From: Coffea arabica
Lineage: Eukaryota > Streptophyta > Magnoliopsida > Gentianales > Rubiaceae
NCBI RefSeq assembly: GCF_036785885.1
Contig: NC_092312.1
Span: forward strand, 17,192,001-17,256,000
Direction: 5' to 3'
DNA length: 64,000 nucleotides
Shown here: one piece after another, positions 24,221 to 36,453 of the stretch
Numbering within the stretch: the first letter of the stretch is position 1
Layout of the letters: each line of letters opens with the position of its first letter
Translations under genes and position numbers: made by a program
Notes under the pieces: model-generated
Told to the model about the DNA's origin: nothing
The model's input: only the letters and a program-made list of their open reading frames with translations
Database searches by the model: none

Positions 24221-24779
24221 ATTGATCATCAGCTTGCATGATCCAACTGAAATGGTGGAAAACGAGAGGACGCTGGGTTACTACTTACTAGGAGTAATAT
24301 ATCATATATGTTAACATCACACGAGGACGCGCAGGGCCATTGTCTGTCTTCTTTCTTCTTCCCTTTTGTTCTTTGGTTGGTATTATTATTGGGACTTTTA
24401 TAACTGGTCTTTTAATTAATCAGCTAATTAGTAGATTAATCAATTGGCTATTGTATTGTAGGCCGGATTTGGGGTTCATAGAGTGGTGACATATATGTGT
24501 ACAGTAGGTTTCTATCCTTATGTAAAGAAGCTGGACTCCTTGATCTTTCCTTTGCCTATTGGAATTGCACTGGTCCTCCTCTCTCAGACTGCTACTACTG
24601 AAACTATTACTGCCGCTTTTGAAGAAGCTTCTTTTCCAACCTCCTCCTGTCTAGGAACCATCCGTAATAAATCCACTCTCTTTTTAGAGATATTCATTTA
24701 ATTTTTAGGCGTCTGTGCTCTGTCTGATCATATGATTTGATCTGATGAATGACCTTTAATTTATCCCCATCCATGGCCT

Positions 24780-24815
<36 letters not shown>

Positions 24816-25814
24816 GGGTGGGGTGTGGGGAGCCAGGGAGGGGAGAGACTGGTACCTCTATCACAGGTTTACAAATTAAATATTGTTTTTATCATTTTGT
24901 ATATAATGATTTAATAGCTATTCTTCTTACTTTGTATGTGTGATGTGACATAGAGGGATCGGAGTGGAAATTGGATGAGGGATGGGTGGTGGGTTTCCAA
25001 AGTTTTTTAAAAAAATCTTTTGTAGTGGAGTAAAAAAAAAAAAAAAGGGGTCGTATTGTTGGGGCTTACTTTGGCTGTTTACAACTTTACTGATCACCAG
25101 TCACCACGCATGCAAAGTGAATCCCACCATTTTCTTCAGTATTCCTTTTTAACAATTATCATGAGATGATTGCATTGGAAGTACTGTACTGCCTTTGGAA
25201 GGCCGGCCACAGTTCCCCTGCAGATGTTGGTCATACACCTCCCGGAGGGGAGAGACTGTTTGTGGGGCAATGAGTATTTTGTGGGGGCCATGTGATCTCT
25301 TTCGAAGCTTTAATAAGGGAAAATTTTGTTCTTTTCTCTTGGAAATTCTGAAAACGGCCACGAGAAACTAAAGGATTTTACTGTGTAACCGGCGGAATAT
25401 TTATACGCTCGGTCATCTTGAAAGCAAACATGCGCCATGCGTTCGGCGCTTTCCTATTTGGTAAATGGCTCAGGTTTCAGGTATATTGCCCATTTATGAA
25501 TGTTACTGCAATTTATTCTTTTTATTTCTTTTTGGAGACCTTTTTGGGCCGAACACAAATTCTCGTGCATTCCTGCTACTATTTAAGTGCATCTGGATGC
25601 AATATATAATAGAGGACGGAAACTTCATCATGGAGGTGTTATAACCAGATCTCAGATGAAGGTTTCTGCTTACATTATTTTTTTTCTTTCTCCTAAGCCA
25701 TAGTCGCTTTTGCACCTTGTCCTCTTACATTATTTTTTTTTCTCAGCTTATTCCCTAAATTGTTAGTCAATTCTAATATCGCGTGATGATGACGTCAAAA
25801 AGACATTTATACTC
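24221..25814. other. Region downstream of KRP
   Basis: The first 500 or so bases are probably KRP 3' UTR. A T run of about 33 bases at 24781-24814 is followed by a GGGGTGGGGTGTGGGG stretch. No further gene is recognised; short open frames lack any conserved motif. Confidence 0.5.
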
Positions 25815-26903
25815 TTAAGAGTTAACTACTGTAAATCGCCTTAAAGTATAGCTTATTTTACACTTTATCCCATAACATCATTTTTCTTTCAATTTATTTG
25901 TTTGTTACTAAAATCATTAGTGAAATCCAATATTTGATAACATCCAGCACAATTAATATCTGAAAAACTAATATTCCTAACGAAATAATATCTTGCTTAT
26001 TTGACTTAATAATGGAAAAAATTAAAAAATTGTTATTTTTTTCAGACTTTTGAAATTAGTTAATTAAACCTAATCCCAGATTTAACCCCAAAAGCCGGCA
26101 ACTCTTGAGGCAAACCTGAGGACTTAACTACCCAACCCCCCCAACCCCGAAGAAATGATGTGGGACTATGAGAAAGTTAGTAGAGCAGCCTCTACTATGC
26201 CTTTAAAAAATTGTTATTAAAAAATTAAAAACATGAAAATATTTTAAAAATCTAAAAATGACCGAGATATTGTCAGTATCTCTTTGTGAATGTGCCTACA
26301 ACTAAACTTTTCTCGTTTTTTCTAGAAAAATGGTGTTTGCACTCTTATTTTTCTTAATTATACATTCATACTCCCACTATTATTTTAATCATATAGTTTT
26401 CATTTACTATGCTATATCATAAAACAAATGGTGAGAGTGAAAATAACAAAAAATGGAGTGCAGATAACATTTTACTTTTTATATGAAAGTATGCATTTTC
26501 TTTTGTTGATGATACTAAAAAAAGATAAATATGGTTGATTTGGAGTTCAAAGTTTCTAGAGTTGTTCTTTTAACATACCATGCTTAGATGCTATTAAAAT
26601 TTATTTGGATTGTTAATTTTTTTAAAAATTTTTACTGCATCTAAACACGTTTTTCAATCATCTTTTTATTTTTTTTCAACTGCTTTTTATCTCACAAATA
26701 TCAAATTGAAAAAAGTGCTATTATTCTAAAAAATTTTCCAAATGATCTCCAATCCAAATAAACCTATCTATAAACTTTTAATAATATTTTCATAATTTAG
26801 TTTTGCACTAATATTTTTGCCCTTAGCACGTGAGATGAGCGAGATATTTTTCTGTATTTAAAAAACTTGTAATTATGGGGATAAAATTTAACAAGACCTA
26901 TAT

Positions 26904-26943
<40 letters not shown>

Positions 26944-27261
26944 GTTTTATAATTATGTTAGGGATATTAATTTGTTTAAACATTATTTTTATTGAGCGGT
27001 ATAAAATATTAAAGTTGACTAATGGTTTCAGGGATAAATAGACAAATTAATAGAAAATTCATATTAGAGGATAAAGTACAAAATGGCTATGCCTTAAGGG
27101 ATTTATTGTAATTAACCCTTAGGGGTATCAATAATATTTTTTGACATTTTTGTATGCAATATTAGAGTTTACTAATGATTCGGGGGGTAAAGTAAAAAAA
27201 ATAATGTTACGAAGTAAAGTGCAAAACTAGTTAAACTTTAACAGGAGTTTTTATGATTAAC
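25815..27261. repeat. Candidate inverted-repeat element of about 1.3-1.45 kb
   Basis: The left arm starting near 25815 contains a segment reading TTTTACACTTTATCCC. Its inverted relative occurs near 27070-27120 (GATAAAGTACAAAATGGC, then GTAATTAACCC) and again, more diverged, near 27200-27261. The interior is non-coding, AT-rich, and includes a (TA)n run at about 26903-26942 and a small MITE at about 26600-26763. Ends and target duplication are not resolved. Confidence 0.35.
26600..26763. mobile_element. Small MITE of the GTTTGGAT-type family
   Basis: The left end has TTATTTGGATTG and the right end its inverted form CAATCCAAATAA. The interior carries the shared core TTTTTATCTCACAAATATCAAA seen, in either orientation, in the other copies of this family in the window. 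No coding capacity. Confidence 0.5.
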
Positions 27262-28475
27262 CCTTATGCTTAGGCACAAATAAATTTACACTACTGTCTT
27301 ATGAGCACATTGGTACGCTTCAAATGGTCTAGGAAACCATAAACAAGACATGCATATTAATAAGCACAAAATTTAAGCGTCATATACTTAGGAATAGGTG
27401 ACAAGTAGCTTATAAAAGCAAATACACCCCTTGTTTCTTCTTGGATTCATTTCATTTATCTTCCCTAAAGTTTGATCAAAATGCAAATAGAACCTTGAGG
27501 GTTGACCATATAACAGTCACCCCCTTGTCATTAACACTGCGTAAGCGTATGAAACAGAATCAATAAAATAACATAACTGCCCATGTATGAAATTCTAAAC
27601 TAGCATTGCAAATGAGAGTCAAGTGGAATATTCCTAAGTACTAAAATTCAAAAAATAAGCAATCAATTGGTATCATCCAAATATTTTAGGGGAGATTAGC
27701 AAAACTTATACAAGAATAAGGAAAAAAAATAAGGAAACAAAATCAACAACTACAAGCCAAAGAATTAAATCTACAAGATGGCTCTAGAATAACCAATCAA
27801 TAATTTTTGAAGAAAATTTTCCAAAATAACAAAAGACAGCATGTCTTGCCAGAAAAATGGAAAGAAATTTTCCACTAGACCACCATTAATGTTTTCGAAA
27901 CAGGGCCTAAGACATAAATTGTTGAACATGTTATCTAAAGAAAGAATAAGATGAAGAAGGCCGATTTGGGCTCGTGGGTAATATAAGGCTTTTGAAATCG
28001 AAATAAAGGACCTTACTGTAATATGGTCAAACCTTGAGATTTAATATGTAATTTGGTCAAGCCGAAGGTAAATGCAATTAAAACCCCCCCCCCCTTCTTC
28101 TTTTTTTTTTTTTTCTGTTTTAGCTAAGTAGATTTAGTTGAACTGGACAATCAGCGGCAAGGATTTTGCTGTGGGAGTAGAACTATACCTCCTAGCTTGG
28201 GAGTTTAGGCAAGTTATGTGGAAAAATGAAAGGGTACAAAATATGGTAGTTTGTCTCTTTTTATTGAAGAGTTCGGCAAAGGAATATGGTGTGTTTTGGA
28301 TTATTTGTGTGGACATCTTTCTCTTCAACATTAATGTATAGGTCAAATTGGCATTTTGATTTTTTTATTCTTTTTATAAATGAGAGGTTTTGAACCCAAA
28401 ACCTCTTGCTTACAAGTTGCAACCTCTCTCCCTTACCATTCAATTCAATCATCCCTACATTTTGGAAGTTTAATA
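27262..28475. other. Gene-free AT-rich region
   Basis: No gene or clean element is seen. A C-run followed by a T-run lies at about 28085-28114. A phrase GGTTTTGAACCCAAAACCTC near 28386-28405 is a common dispersed, tRNA-like motif but has no associated element ends. Confidence 0.4.
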
Positions 28476-28965
28476 CTCCCTCCGTCCCACTTTAATAGTC
28501 CGATTTTCCTTTTCGTCTGTTCCAAATTATAGTACACGTTCCAATTGAAAAATGTAGTTCTTTTTTTAATTTATCTAAATTACCCTTATTTAATGTAGGT
28601 TATTATTAGTATAAACTATTTTATTCAATATATATTTTTAACCTACTCCATTTAATATAGTTAGATTTTTCAAAACATATTGATATATGAAAAGCCAATT
28701 TTGTTATTCTTTCAAGCTTATATCAGTAGGGAAACAAATGATGTCATCATTGTCTACAAAGCTTGAGTGAAATTTTGAAAAACCATCAATTCTTTCTTTC
28801 TTGACCATCAATTCCAGTTTTCATAAATAATTAATATAAAGTTGTACTCTATTTAATGTAAGTGTATTTTAGAATTATAGCAATCTAAATTTATTTTTTT
28901 AACTACTTTTTTTTTTTAAAAATCGTGTGAAAAAAACTAGGACTATCAAAATTGGACGGAGGGAG
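28476..28965. mobile_element. Stowaway (Tc1/mariner-like) MITE
   Basis: The left terminus is CTCCCTCCGTCCCACTTTAA and the right terminus, on the other strand, is CTCCCTCCGTCCAATTTTGA; both arms then share ATAGTC. The element is flanked by TA on both sides, the expected Stowaway target duplication. It is 490 bp, long for the family, and non-coding. Confidence 0.85.
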
Positions 28966-31900
28966 TAACCTTTAATTTGATAACTTTTTATCTTTGTCCA
29001 CAATTAGATAAAACATATTGCAACATTTTCAATTCTCTTATCTCTTTGTCTCCGCTCAAAACTCCCAATTTAAGAAAAGATCCACACTTTTTTTTTTAAA
29101 ACTATCTATAAACATCTCCCTGCATAATAGATAGGCCAACCTGCGGATGAACAATGCAAAAGCACGAAGAGTGGCATTGGCCATGAAGGTTGATGCTGGA
29201 AAAGTAAGTCATATAAAGTTTCAATATTCAATACTACCACATTGTATGGAAATGCATGTGATGGTTACTTGCAGGGTCCCCTCCTTTTTTAGTGCTCCCC
29301 AAATAAAAAGATCCCATTTTTTTTTTTAACAGTTCAACAAGAAGTGCTAGTTTCAAAATGCAGAGATTTAGGTTCAAGCTGGAGGATGGACCGAGGCAGG
29401 AGGCCCATAGGTGGGAGGAGGCATGTTGGATGGTGCACGTGCCGTGTTGGAATATGGGAAGGCACTTATTCCCTCCCTCTAATTATTACTACTAATATAC
29501 GCCTGACTTCCATGTGCTTTGGATCTGATGCCCAGAGTTTTATAAGCACGAGAGGAAGGAAGCGAGGAAGGGAAGAAAGAGTAATAACACTATGTTGGTA
29601 ATGGAGGTAGTAGTTAATTCATTCATTGTACGGGCAGTTTATAGTCGTAACTCGTAAGGAAGGAAGGTTGGTCCGCTTTTCACAGTTTTTTTTTGGTGTG
29701 CTGCACTAAGCCCTCTGCTTTGCTCTTTTCACGAAACTGATTGTGATGGAAAGTAAGAAGAATTACAGTACTGCTATGCTCTGTGCATTTTTTTTTTGGT
29801 TTTACCAGCACAGCAGTCAGGAACGGGCTGACAACCGTTCATAGCAATTGACGGCCATGATTTGGTTAAAAAATTTTATGCGATTCAAATCACATCTTGT
29901 AACTCGATTTTGACGTTATGTGTAGGATCCATCAAAATTTGTTCTAAAGTTACGTCATGTGTAAAGAAAATTACACCGTGTGTAATCAAAGTTATACATA
30001 GTAAAAAATACACATATTCGACAGAAACGATTGCACCTGCAACCGATTGTGTCCCTTGTCCAACTCACCATATAGATGGTTGAGACTTGGGATCCGAGAG
30101 CATTTTTATTCTCTAACCCGTCCCTACCAAGAGTCAGAGATGGAAAAGACTCGGAACTCAGAAGAGTGGCAAACCTAAAAAGGCTTCAAAAATGTTCCAC
30201 TCCAACTAACTGCCACATATGCGGCTCTCTAAATTCATAATATTTTGTAGTGCATTCGCTTGGTCCGATGATAGTTTAGTCTCTGTTAATCTTTCTATAG
30301 GTCAACAGATCTTTTTGGGTTAGATTTAAGATTATTTTGGTAAATATAATTGGAATTGAAATGAAATTTATTTGTTTTAACTTATAATTTAAAAAATTTA
30401 TTTTTGAAAATCCAAATTATTCAAAAATAGTAAACTTTTCATCATATTAAGTTTTAAATTAGTCTATTGCATGTCTTATTTTGTACATATATATATATAT
30501 AAATTATTATTTTTAAAATTTATTGAAACGATATTAAATCGGTCCGATCGATTGAATTTCGACCCTTTCACTTCACCGATTCAATTGACGGTCCGGATTT
30601 TAAAACATTGCCTTCAAGCTGGCCCTGTAAAGGAAATCATGATGCTACTCGCTGTTTGACTGGGATAAGGGGTCTTTGCACAAACGAACGGTTGAGATCG
30701 AGCGATTTTCCCTTCGGGAGAGTGAAGGAGCTACTACGTATTGTATTACTGCTAATAGTTCATATTAGATCCGGTGCTAAGCAGAATCCTACCACTAACT
30801 AGCGTACTGGCTAGTTGGGTCAAAATGACAAAAAAAAACATATAAGCAAATTATCAACTCATTATATAGAACAAATTTAAGTTGACTCCACTGGCTAGAT
30901 CAAAAGCAGCATAGAAAATTTTGCTCTTTTTTTTTTTATAAAAAATTTAGCACAGGTGAAGTTAGGAATTCTAGATTGAATTCAAATGACTGCATTTAAA
31001 TTTGAAAATTGGAAAATGAGAAAAAAAAAAAAAGGAGTTAGAGATCAACTTCGCTAAACGGTCAATTCACTACAAACAAGAATGCTATGGTGTTCAAATT
31101 AGAAACAAAGTGCAAGAATTTAGTCTGTTTTGGAATTGCAAAGGTTATACGAGGATTGAAGTTTTGGAAATTTGGAGATGTGGTTTTTCTTAATTTTTTT
31201 AGCATAAAGAGAGATGATTTCTCCCATTAACTAAATTTAATGCATGTAATTGCTAACATAAGTGCGGATCTTTTTTGAAATCGATGAAATAATTCTTGTT
31301 ATTTAAATTAATGAAATGATTCTTGCTGTTTTTTAAAAAGGTAATTAATTAGTTAAGCAGCAATATCTACATCAAAGTTAAGCAATAGCTATTCGATTGA
31401 GGAGAAGCCGTGTGTCTTATTTTTCTCCTTTTTGTTTTTTCTTTTCTATTTTCGGCTTTCCTTTTTTCATTTTGATTGAGGAGAAGCTTTTTGGCTTTTC
31501 GTTTTCTAAGACCCTGTTTGATAATTTAATTTTACACTTTAATGAATTCAGATATTAACATATTTAGAGTTATTTAATAATCAAAACTATAACATTTGAA
31601 TTTATTAAGCAGTACTGAATTTTTTAAACAAAATTTATTCAAAAAAATAAGTGATAACTTATGATGTACATTCAAATGTATTAAATTTAGTGCTTAGCAA
31701 TTCACTAACTTAATGGATTTTGATTTCAAATATCGGACTTTCGATTTTAGTTTTTGAACTTCAAACGCACCCTAAGTTTAATTATCCAATCGAGTTAATG
31801 GTTCTTTTAGGCAATTTGATCCACGGTCCTTGCGATCATGGGTTTAGCTAGGTTGAGCACTGCTCGTCTGACACATTCGAGCTGTTGCTGGGCCGCGTGT

Positions 31901-32273
31901 ATAAAAAAGTGTCAAGGCTGACTCTGGACCCAATGCTTAGGCCTAGCATTTAAAGCTTCCCGGACACTAGCCATATCTTAGCTGAGCCCGTTTTTAAACT
32001 ACTCTTTTTTTTTTTTTCGATAGGATAGAATTTCTATAACTTAAGTTAGCCTATTTTAGGGAGAAAGAGGAGGATATTTGATGTGAGTAGAGACTCTATT
32101 GAAGCTGATCAATGAAAATCGTCACATATTGTGACAAATTTTGTGGGAGACAAGGCCGTTTTTAAACTACTCAAGCTGAATGATTTCTCTGTAGGTTAAT
32201 ATGTGGTAAATAAGTTAAAAGAGTATACGTGCCTTTGTATATAATGCACAAGCATAAGCAAAGGGTTTGATGT
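28966..32273. other. Gene-free AT-rich region
   Basis: No supported gene. The segment at about 29860-30080 and the GGTCCGATCGATTG/TTTTAAAACATTG phrase near 30540-30610 look like pieces of dispersed repeats without clear ends. The ORF at 29344-29601 has no recognisable motif. Poly(A) and poly(T) tracts are frequent. Confidence 0.4.
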
Positions 32274-32863
32274 TAAAAAATCGGGAAAATCGTCCAAAAC
32301 GTCCCTCACATTTTATAAAATAATTTTTTTCGTTCCTCACTTTTAAAAGTGTAATTTTATATCCCTTACATATTCATATCGGTCAAATTTAGTCCCTAAC
32401 TAGGTTTCCGATCATTTTTTGGCCAGAATCTATCATGTGCAAGGCATGTGATCATTTTTGAATGGTGAATTTGTCAAATTATATTTTACATAATCTGATC
32501 TATAGTCCTCCACATTTTATAAAATAAATTTTTTCGTCCCTCACATTTTATAAAATAATTTTGTTCATCTCTCACATTTCACAAAATGAATTTCTCCATC
32601 CCTCATATTTCAAAAAATGAATTTTTGATTTCTCACTAATTATGTGTGTGAATACATTTTTTTTTAAACACATGTATATGTCTATTTGATTTTACTTAAT
32701 AATAATAGCATAAACACATATATGTAATTGGGCCCAACTTGTAGGCTATCTTCTCTTTTTGTATGATTATGATTAATATTTACGAATAGAATCTTAATTT
32801 GCATATTCTTATTGTATTTTGACCGAAAATAGCTTTATTGGCCAACTTGACAATGAATGCAAG

Positions 32864-34753
32864 GGTCCGTTTGGATTAGCTGTTTTTGGAGTTGTTTTTA
32901 AAAAACAGGACTGTAGCATTTCGTTTTTCAAATACAAGTCCGTTTGGATTAGTTGTTTTTTGGGTTGTTTTTCAAAAATTATATAAAAAACTTTTACTGT
33001 AGATGTTTTATGGATTATTTTTAGATGTATTTTTAAAACATATTTTCGAGTATTTTTATAATGTATAATTTTTAAATTTTTATAACAATATACAATTATA
33101 CATTTATAAATATTTATAAATAAATATATTTATATAAAAAAATATAAATGTATTATATTATATATAATACATAATATAAATATATTTATAAATATATAAA
33201 TGTATTAATTATAAATGAATATTGTATAAATTATAATTTATTATTTTTATATTTTTATATTTATATACATTTATGCATTAATAATACATTTATAAATATT
33301 TATAAATAAATATATTTATACTTTTAAAAATAAATATATTTATACTTTTAAAAATAAATATATTTATACTTTTATAAATAAATATATTCATATATTTATA
33401 TATAAATGTTTAAATGTATATTACTATAAATATATAAATTATAAATGAATATTATAATTTATAATTTATATTTTTTATGTTTTTATATTTATATACGTTT
33501 ATGCATTTATAATACAATTATAAATATTTATAAATAAATATATTTAGATATTTATGAATAAATATATTTATATATTATTATAAATAAGTAAGTGTATTAT
33601 ATATATAAATAAATTTATATATTATATATAAATAAATAAGTGTATTATATTTATGTATTTATTATATATTATATTTATAAATAAATATATAAATGTATTA
33701 TAAGTGTATTATATTATATATAATACATAACATAAATATATTTATAAATGTATAAATGTATTATTATAAATGTGTATAAATTATAAATGAATATTATATA
33801 TATATGTATATTATAATTTATAATTTATAATTTTTATGTTTTTATATTTATATACATTTATGCATTTATAATACAATTATAAATATTTATAAATAAATGT
33901 ATTTATATATTATGTATAAATAAATAAGTGTATTATATTTATAAATAAATTTATATATTATATATAAATAAATAAGTGTATTATATTTATTTATCATATA
34001 TTATATTTATAAATAAATATATAAATGTATTACAAGTGTATTATATTATATATAATACATAATATAAATATATTTATAAATGTATAAATGTATATTATTA
34101 TAAATGTGTATAAATTATAAATGAATATTATATAAATGTATAAAATAATATATTATAAATATATATTAATACTATGCATAAATGTATTAATGTAATAAAT
34201 ATAAATGTATAAATTTATTAATATTATGTATAAAGTTATAATTAATATTATGTATATTAATATAAATGTATAAATGTATTATATTATATATAATACATAA
34301 TATAAGTGTATATTATAAATATACATAAATATATATATTATGTTTAAATGTACATTTTTATAAATGTTCAATATATATATTATATATTATGTATATATTA
34401 AATATATATAATATATAACATTTATATAAATGTATAATAACACATTTATAATATATATAATATATAATATTTATATAAATATATAAAAATATATTTTATA
34501 TAAAATAAAATATTTATAATATGTATAAATAAATATATTTAAATTAATACAATATATATATATATATCCTATACATAATTGAAATATATAAATTGAAATA
34601 AACATATTAAATATGTATTTGGAGTTATTTTTGATATATTGTTTGGATATGGTGTTTTTGGAGTTGTTTTTGAAATACACATTTACTGTAGCATTTGGAT
34701 TGTGAAAAACAGTTTTTCAAAAACAAGTCCAAAAACAAGAATCCAAACGGACC
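32864..34753. mobile_element. Inner inverted-repeat element nested in the Mutator-like MITE
   Basis: The left end is GGTCCGTTTGGATT and the right end is its inverse AATCCAAACGGACC. The 5-mer GCAAG flanks both ends (32859-32863, 34754-34758). Just inside the ends are CTGTAGCATTT motifs shared with the small MITE family elsewhere in the window. A second left-type end (GTCCGTTTGGATTAG) occurs again near 32939, so the left end is internally duplicated. The interior is an AT array (see 33050-34620). Superfamily is not settled: a 5-bp duplication is not the standard hAT or PIF length. Confidence 0.6.
33050..34620. repeat. Extremely AT-rich imperfect repeat array
   Basis: About 1.57 kb is almost entirely A and T. 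A composite unit containing AATAATACATTTATAAAT-like, TTTTATATTTATATAC and ATAAATGAATATTAT segments recurs several times; anchor copies of TTTATATAC lie near 33258, 33488 and 33847, so spacing is irregular. Many units are self-complementary. Open frames here are simple sequence, not genes. Confidence 0.75.
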
Positions 34754-34917
34754 GCAAGATTTTTTACTAGCTAATACCAAATGAAATCAAATGATCACAT
34801 ATAATATATGGTATTCATATTGTTGAGTGAAATCAAATAAACACATACATATATTTATGCTATTCGTATTATTAAGCAAAATTAAATAGACATATACATG
34901 TGTTTAAACAAAATGTA

Positions 34918-34941
34918 GTCACACACACACACACACACACA
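34918..34941. repeat. (CA)n microsatellite
   Basis: A run of CA dinucleotides lies in the right arm of the Mutator-like MITE and continues into a TA run. It is absent from the left arm, so it arose after the arms diverged. Confidence 0.8.
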
Positions 34942-35350
34942 ATATATATATAATTTTTTTTTAGGGTTTCCCTTACACACATAATTAGTGAGGGATGAAA
35001 ATATTCATTTTTTAAAATGTGAGGAATGGAGAAATTCATTTTGTGAAATATGAGGGATGAAAAAATCATTTTATAAAATGTGAGGGACGAAAAAATTTGT
35101 TTTATAAAATGTGGAGGACTATAGATTAGATTATGCAAAATATAATTTAACAAATTTACCCTTTGAAAATGATCAGGTGCCTTGCACGTGATGGATTCCG
35201 GCTAAAAAATGATCGAAAACCTAATTAAGGACTAAATTTGACCGATGTGAATATGTAAGGGACATAAAATTACACTTTTAAAAGTGAGGGACGAAAAAAG
35301 TCATTTTACAAAATGTAAGGGACGTTTTGGACGATTTTCCCTAAAAAATC

Positions 35351-35970
35351 TATGGGTTTGTTTGGATTGTGAATTATTAGAGATATTTTTACTGTAGCGT
35401 TTTTTGTGATGTGATGTATGTGAGATAAAAAGGTAATTGAGAAGATAAAAAGGTGTGTTGGAAATTGTAATGATGATTTAAGCAAATATATTTTGACAAA
35501 TAAACAGATGTGTTGGAAATTGTAATGATGTTATTTCCATTTTATCCTCGCATGATGGAGTAATATGTCTTTCTATATATAATGCATGAGTAGTAGATTT
35601 GGTGTTTAAAAAAATTTTGTCATTATTTGTTATTCTAATTTTATCCTTGCATAGTGAAATAATATATAACTATATTATGTTCCATGCTCTAATATTTACA
35701 CAAGTGTTGCTTTCATACTTATTTGCTACTCATGCTCCATACTTCGACGTTTACGTAATTGCTGGTATAATATTTAAATACTATTACCCACCTTTACACA
35801 GCTACTGCGACTATTTTTATCCATATCACCATATTCATTTCAAGTCTATCTACCAATTTTAATAAAGAAATAGAAAATTCCATTACCATATAATTAATTT
35901 CTTTGCTATAACTAATTTGTTATTTTATATTTTGCAATTTTATTTTTTCCTAAAATAAGCATATAGATCG
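35351..35970. other. Short AT-rich interval between MITE and retrotransposon
   Basis: Starts with GGGTTTGTTTGGATTG and a core reading TACTGTAGCG...GATGTATGTGAGATAAAAAG, a partial copy of the small MITE family, directly beside the Mutator-like element's target duplication. The phrase TGTTGGAAATTGTAATGATG occurs twice about 58 bases apart. No gene. Confidence 0.45.
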
Positions 35971-35975
35971 AGTGT

Positions 35976-36313
35976 TGTTATAAAACTAATCAAATAAGCT
36001 ACTATAATATCAAGTGAAATATTGGAGAAAGAAGTAGAGAAATGGAGAGTAATATTCTTATATTCCAATAAGATACAAAAGTCATACCAAAGGGTTTCAA
36101 TGTACCTCTATATATAGGCACTACAAGATTAAAGGTACATAAATCCTATTAAACATCCACTATTACAATAATATGAAAAAACCTATGAAACGGTTTCTCC
36201 ACTACATGAATGGATTTATGAATTGTAACTTCTATACATAAGTAGCCATAAAATCATGAATTAATCCCCTTGGGAATACAAAGGGACATCCACATTTTTG
36301 TTATTTCATAACA
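35976..36313 (-). repeat. 3' LTR of the copia element
   Basis: 338 bp, ends TG...CA, nearly identical to the copy at 41248-41585. It lies left because the element is on the minus strand. Confidence 0.92.
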
Positions 36314-36453
36314 CTCCCCCTTGGATGTCCATTACACAAAGAATATGCCTCGTTAAAACCTTACTAGGGAAAAACCCAGTGGGACCAAAAACCCTAGTGA
36401 AGGAAAAAGAGTACACTATTCTTGTGTAATAATTTCTCCCCCTGATGCAAACG

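Larger units (their letters stand above)
32283..35341. mobile_element. Mutator-like MITE with long terminal inverted repeats
   Basis: The element starts GGGAAAATCGTCC and ends with the exact inverse. It is flanked by a perfect 9-bp duplication TAAAAAATC (32274-32282 and 35342-35350), the hallmark of Mutator-superfamily insertion. The inverted arms run about 440-460 bp (roughly to 32730 and from 34870) and contain repeated phrases such as CCTCACATTTTATAAAAT. No transposase is present, so it is non-autonomous. Its centre holds a second inverted-repeat element at 32864-34753. A diverged relative lies at about 47115-47652. Confidence 0.8.

Noticed and set aside
30600-30800. Possible organelle-derived or coding fragment
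   Set aside because: Higher GC than its surroundings but no sequence I can recognise; too weak to call.
34471-34680. ORF inside the AT array
   Set aside because: Only Ile/Tyr/Asn/Phe/Lys codons from A/T repeats.
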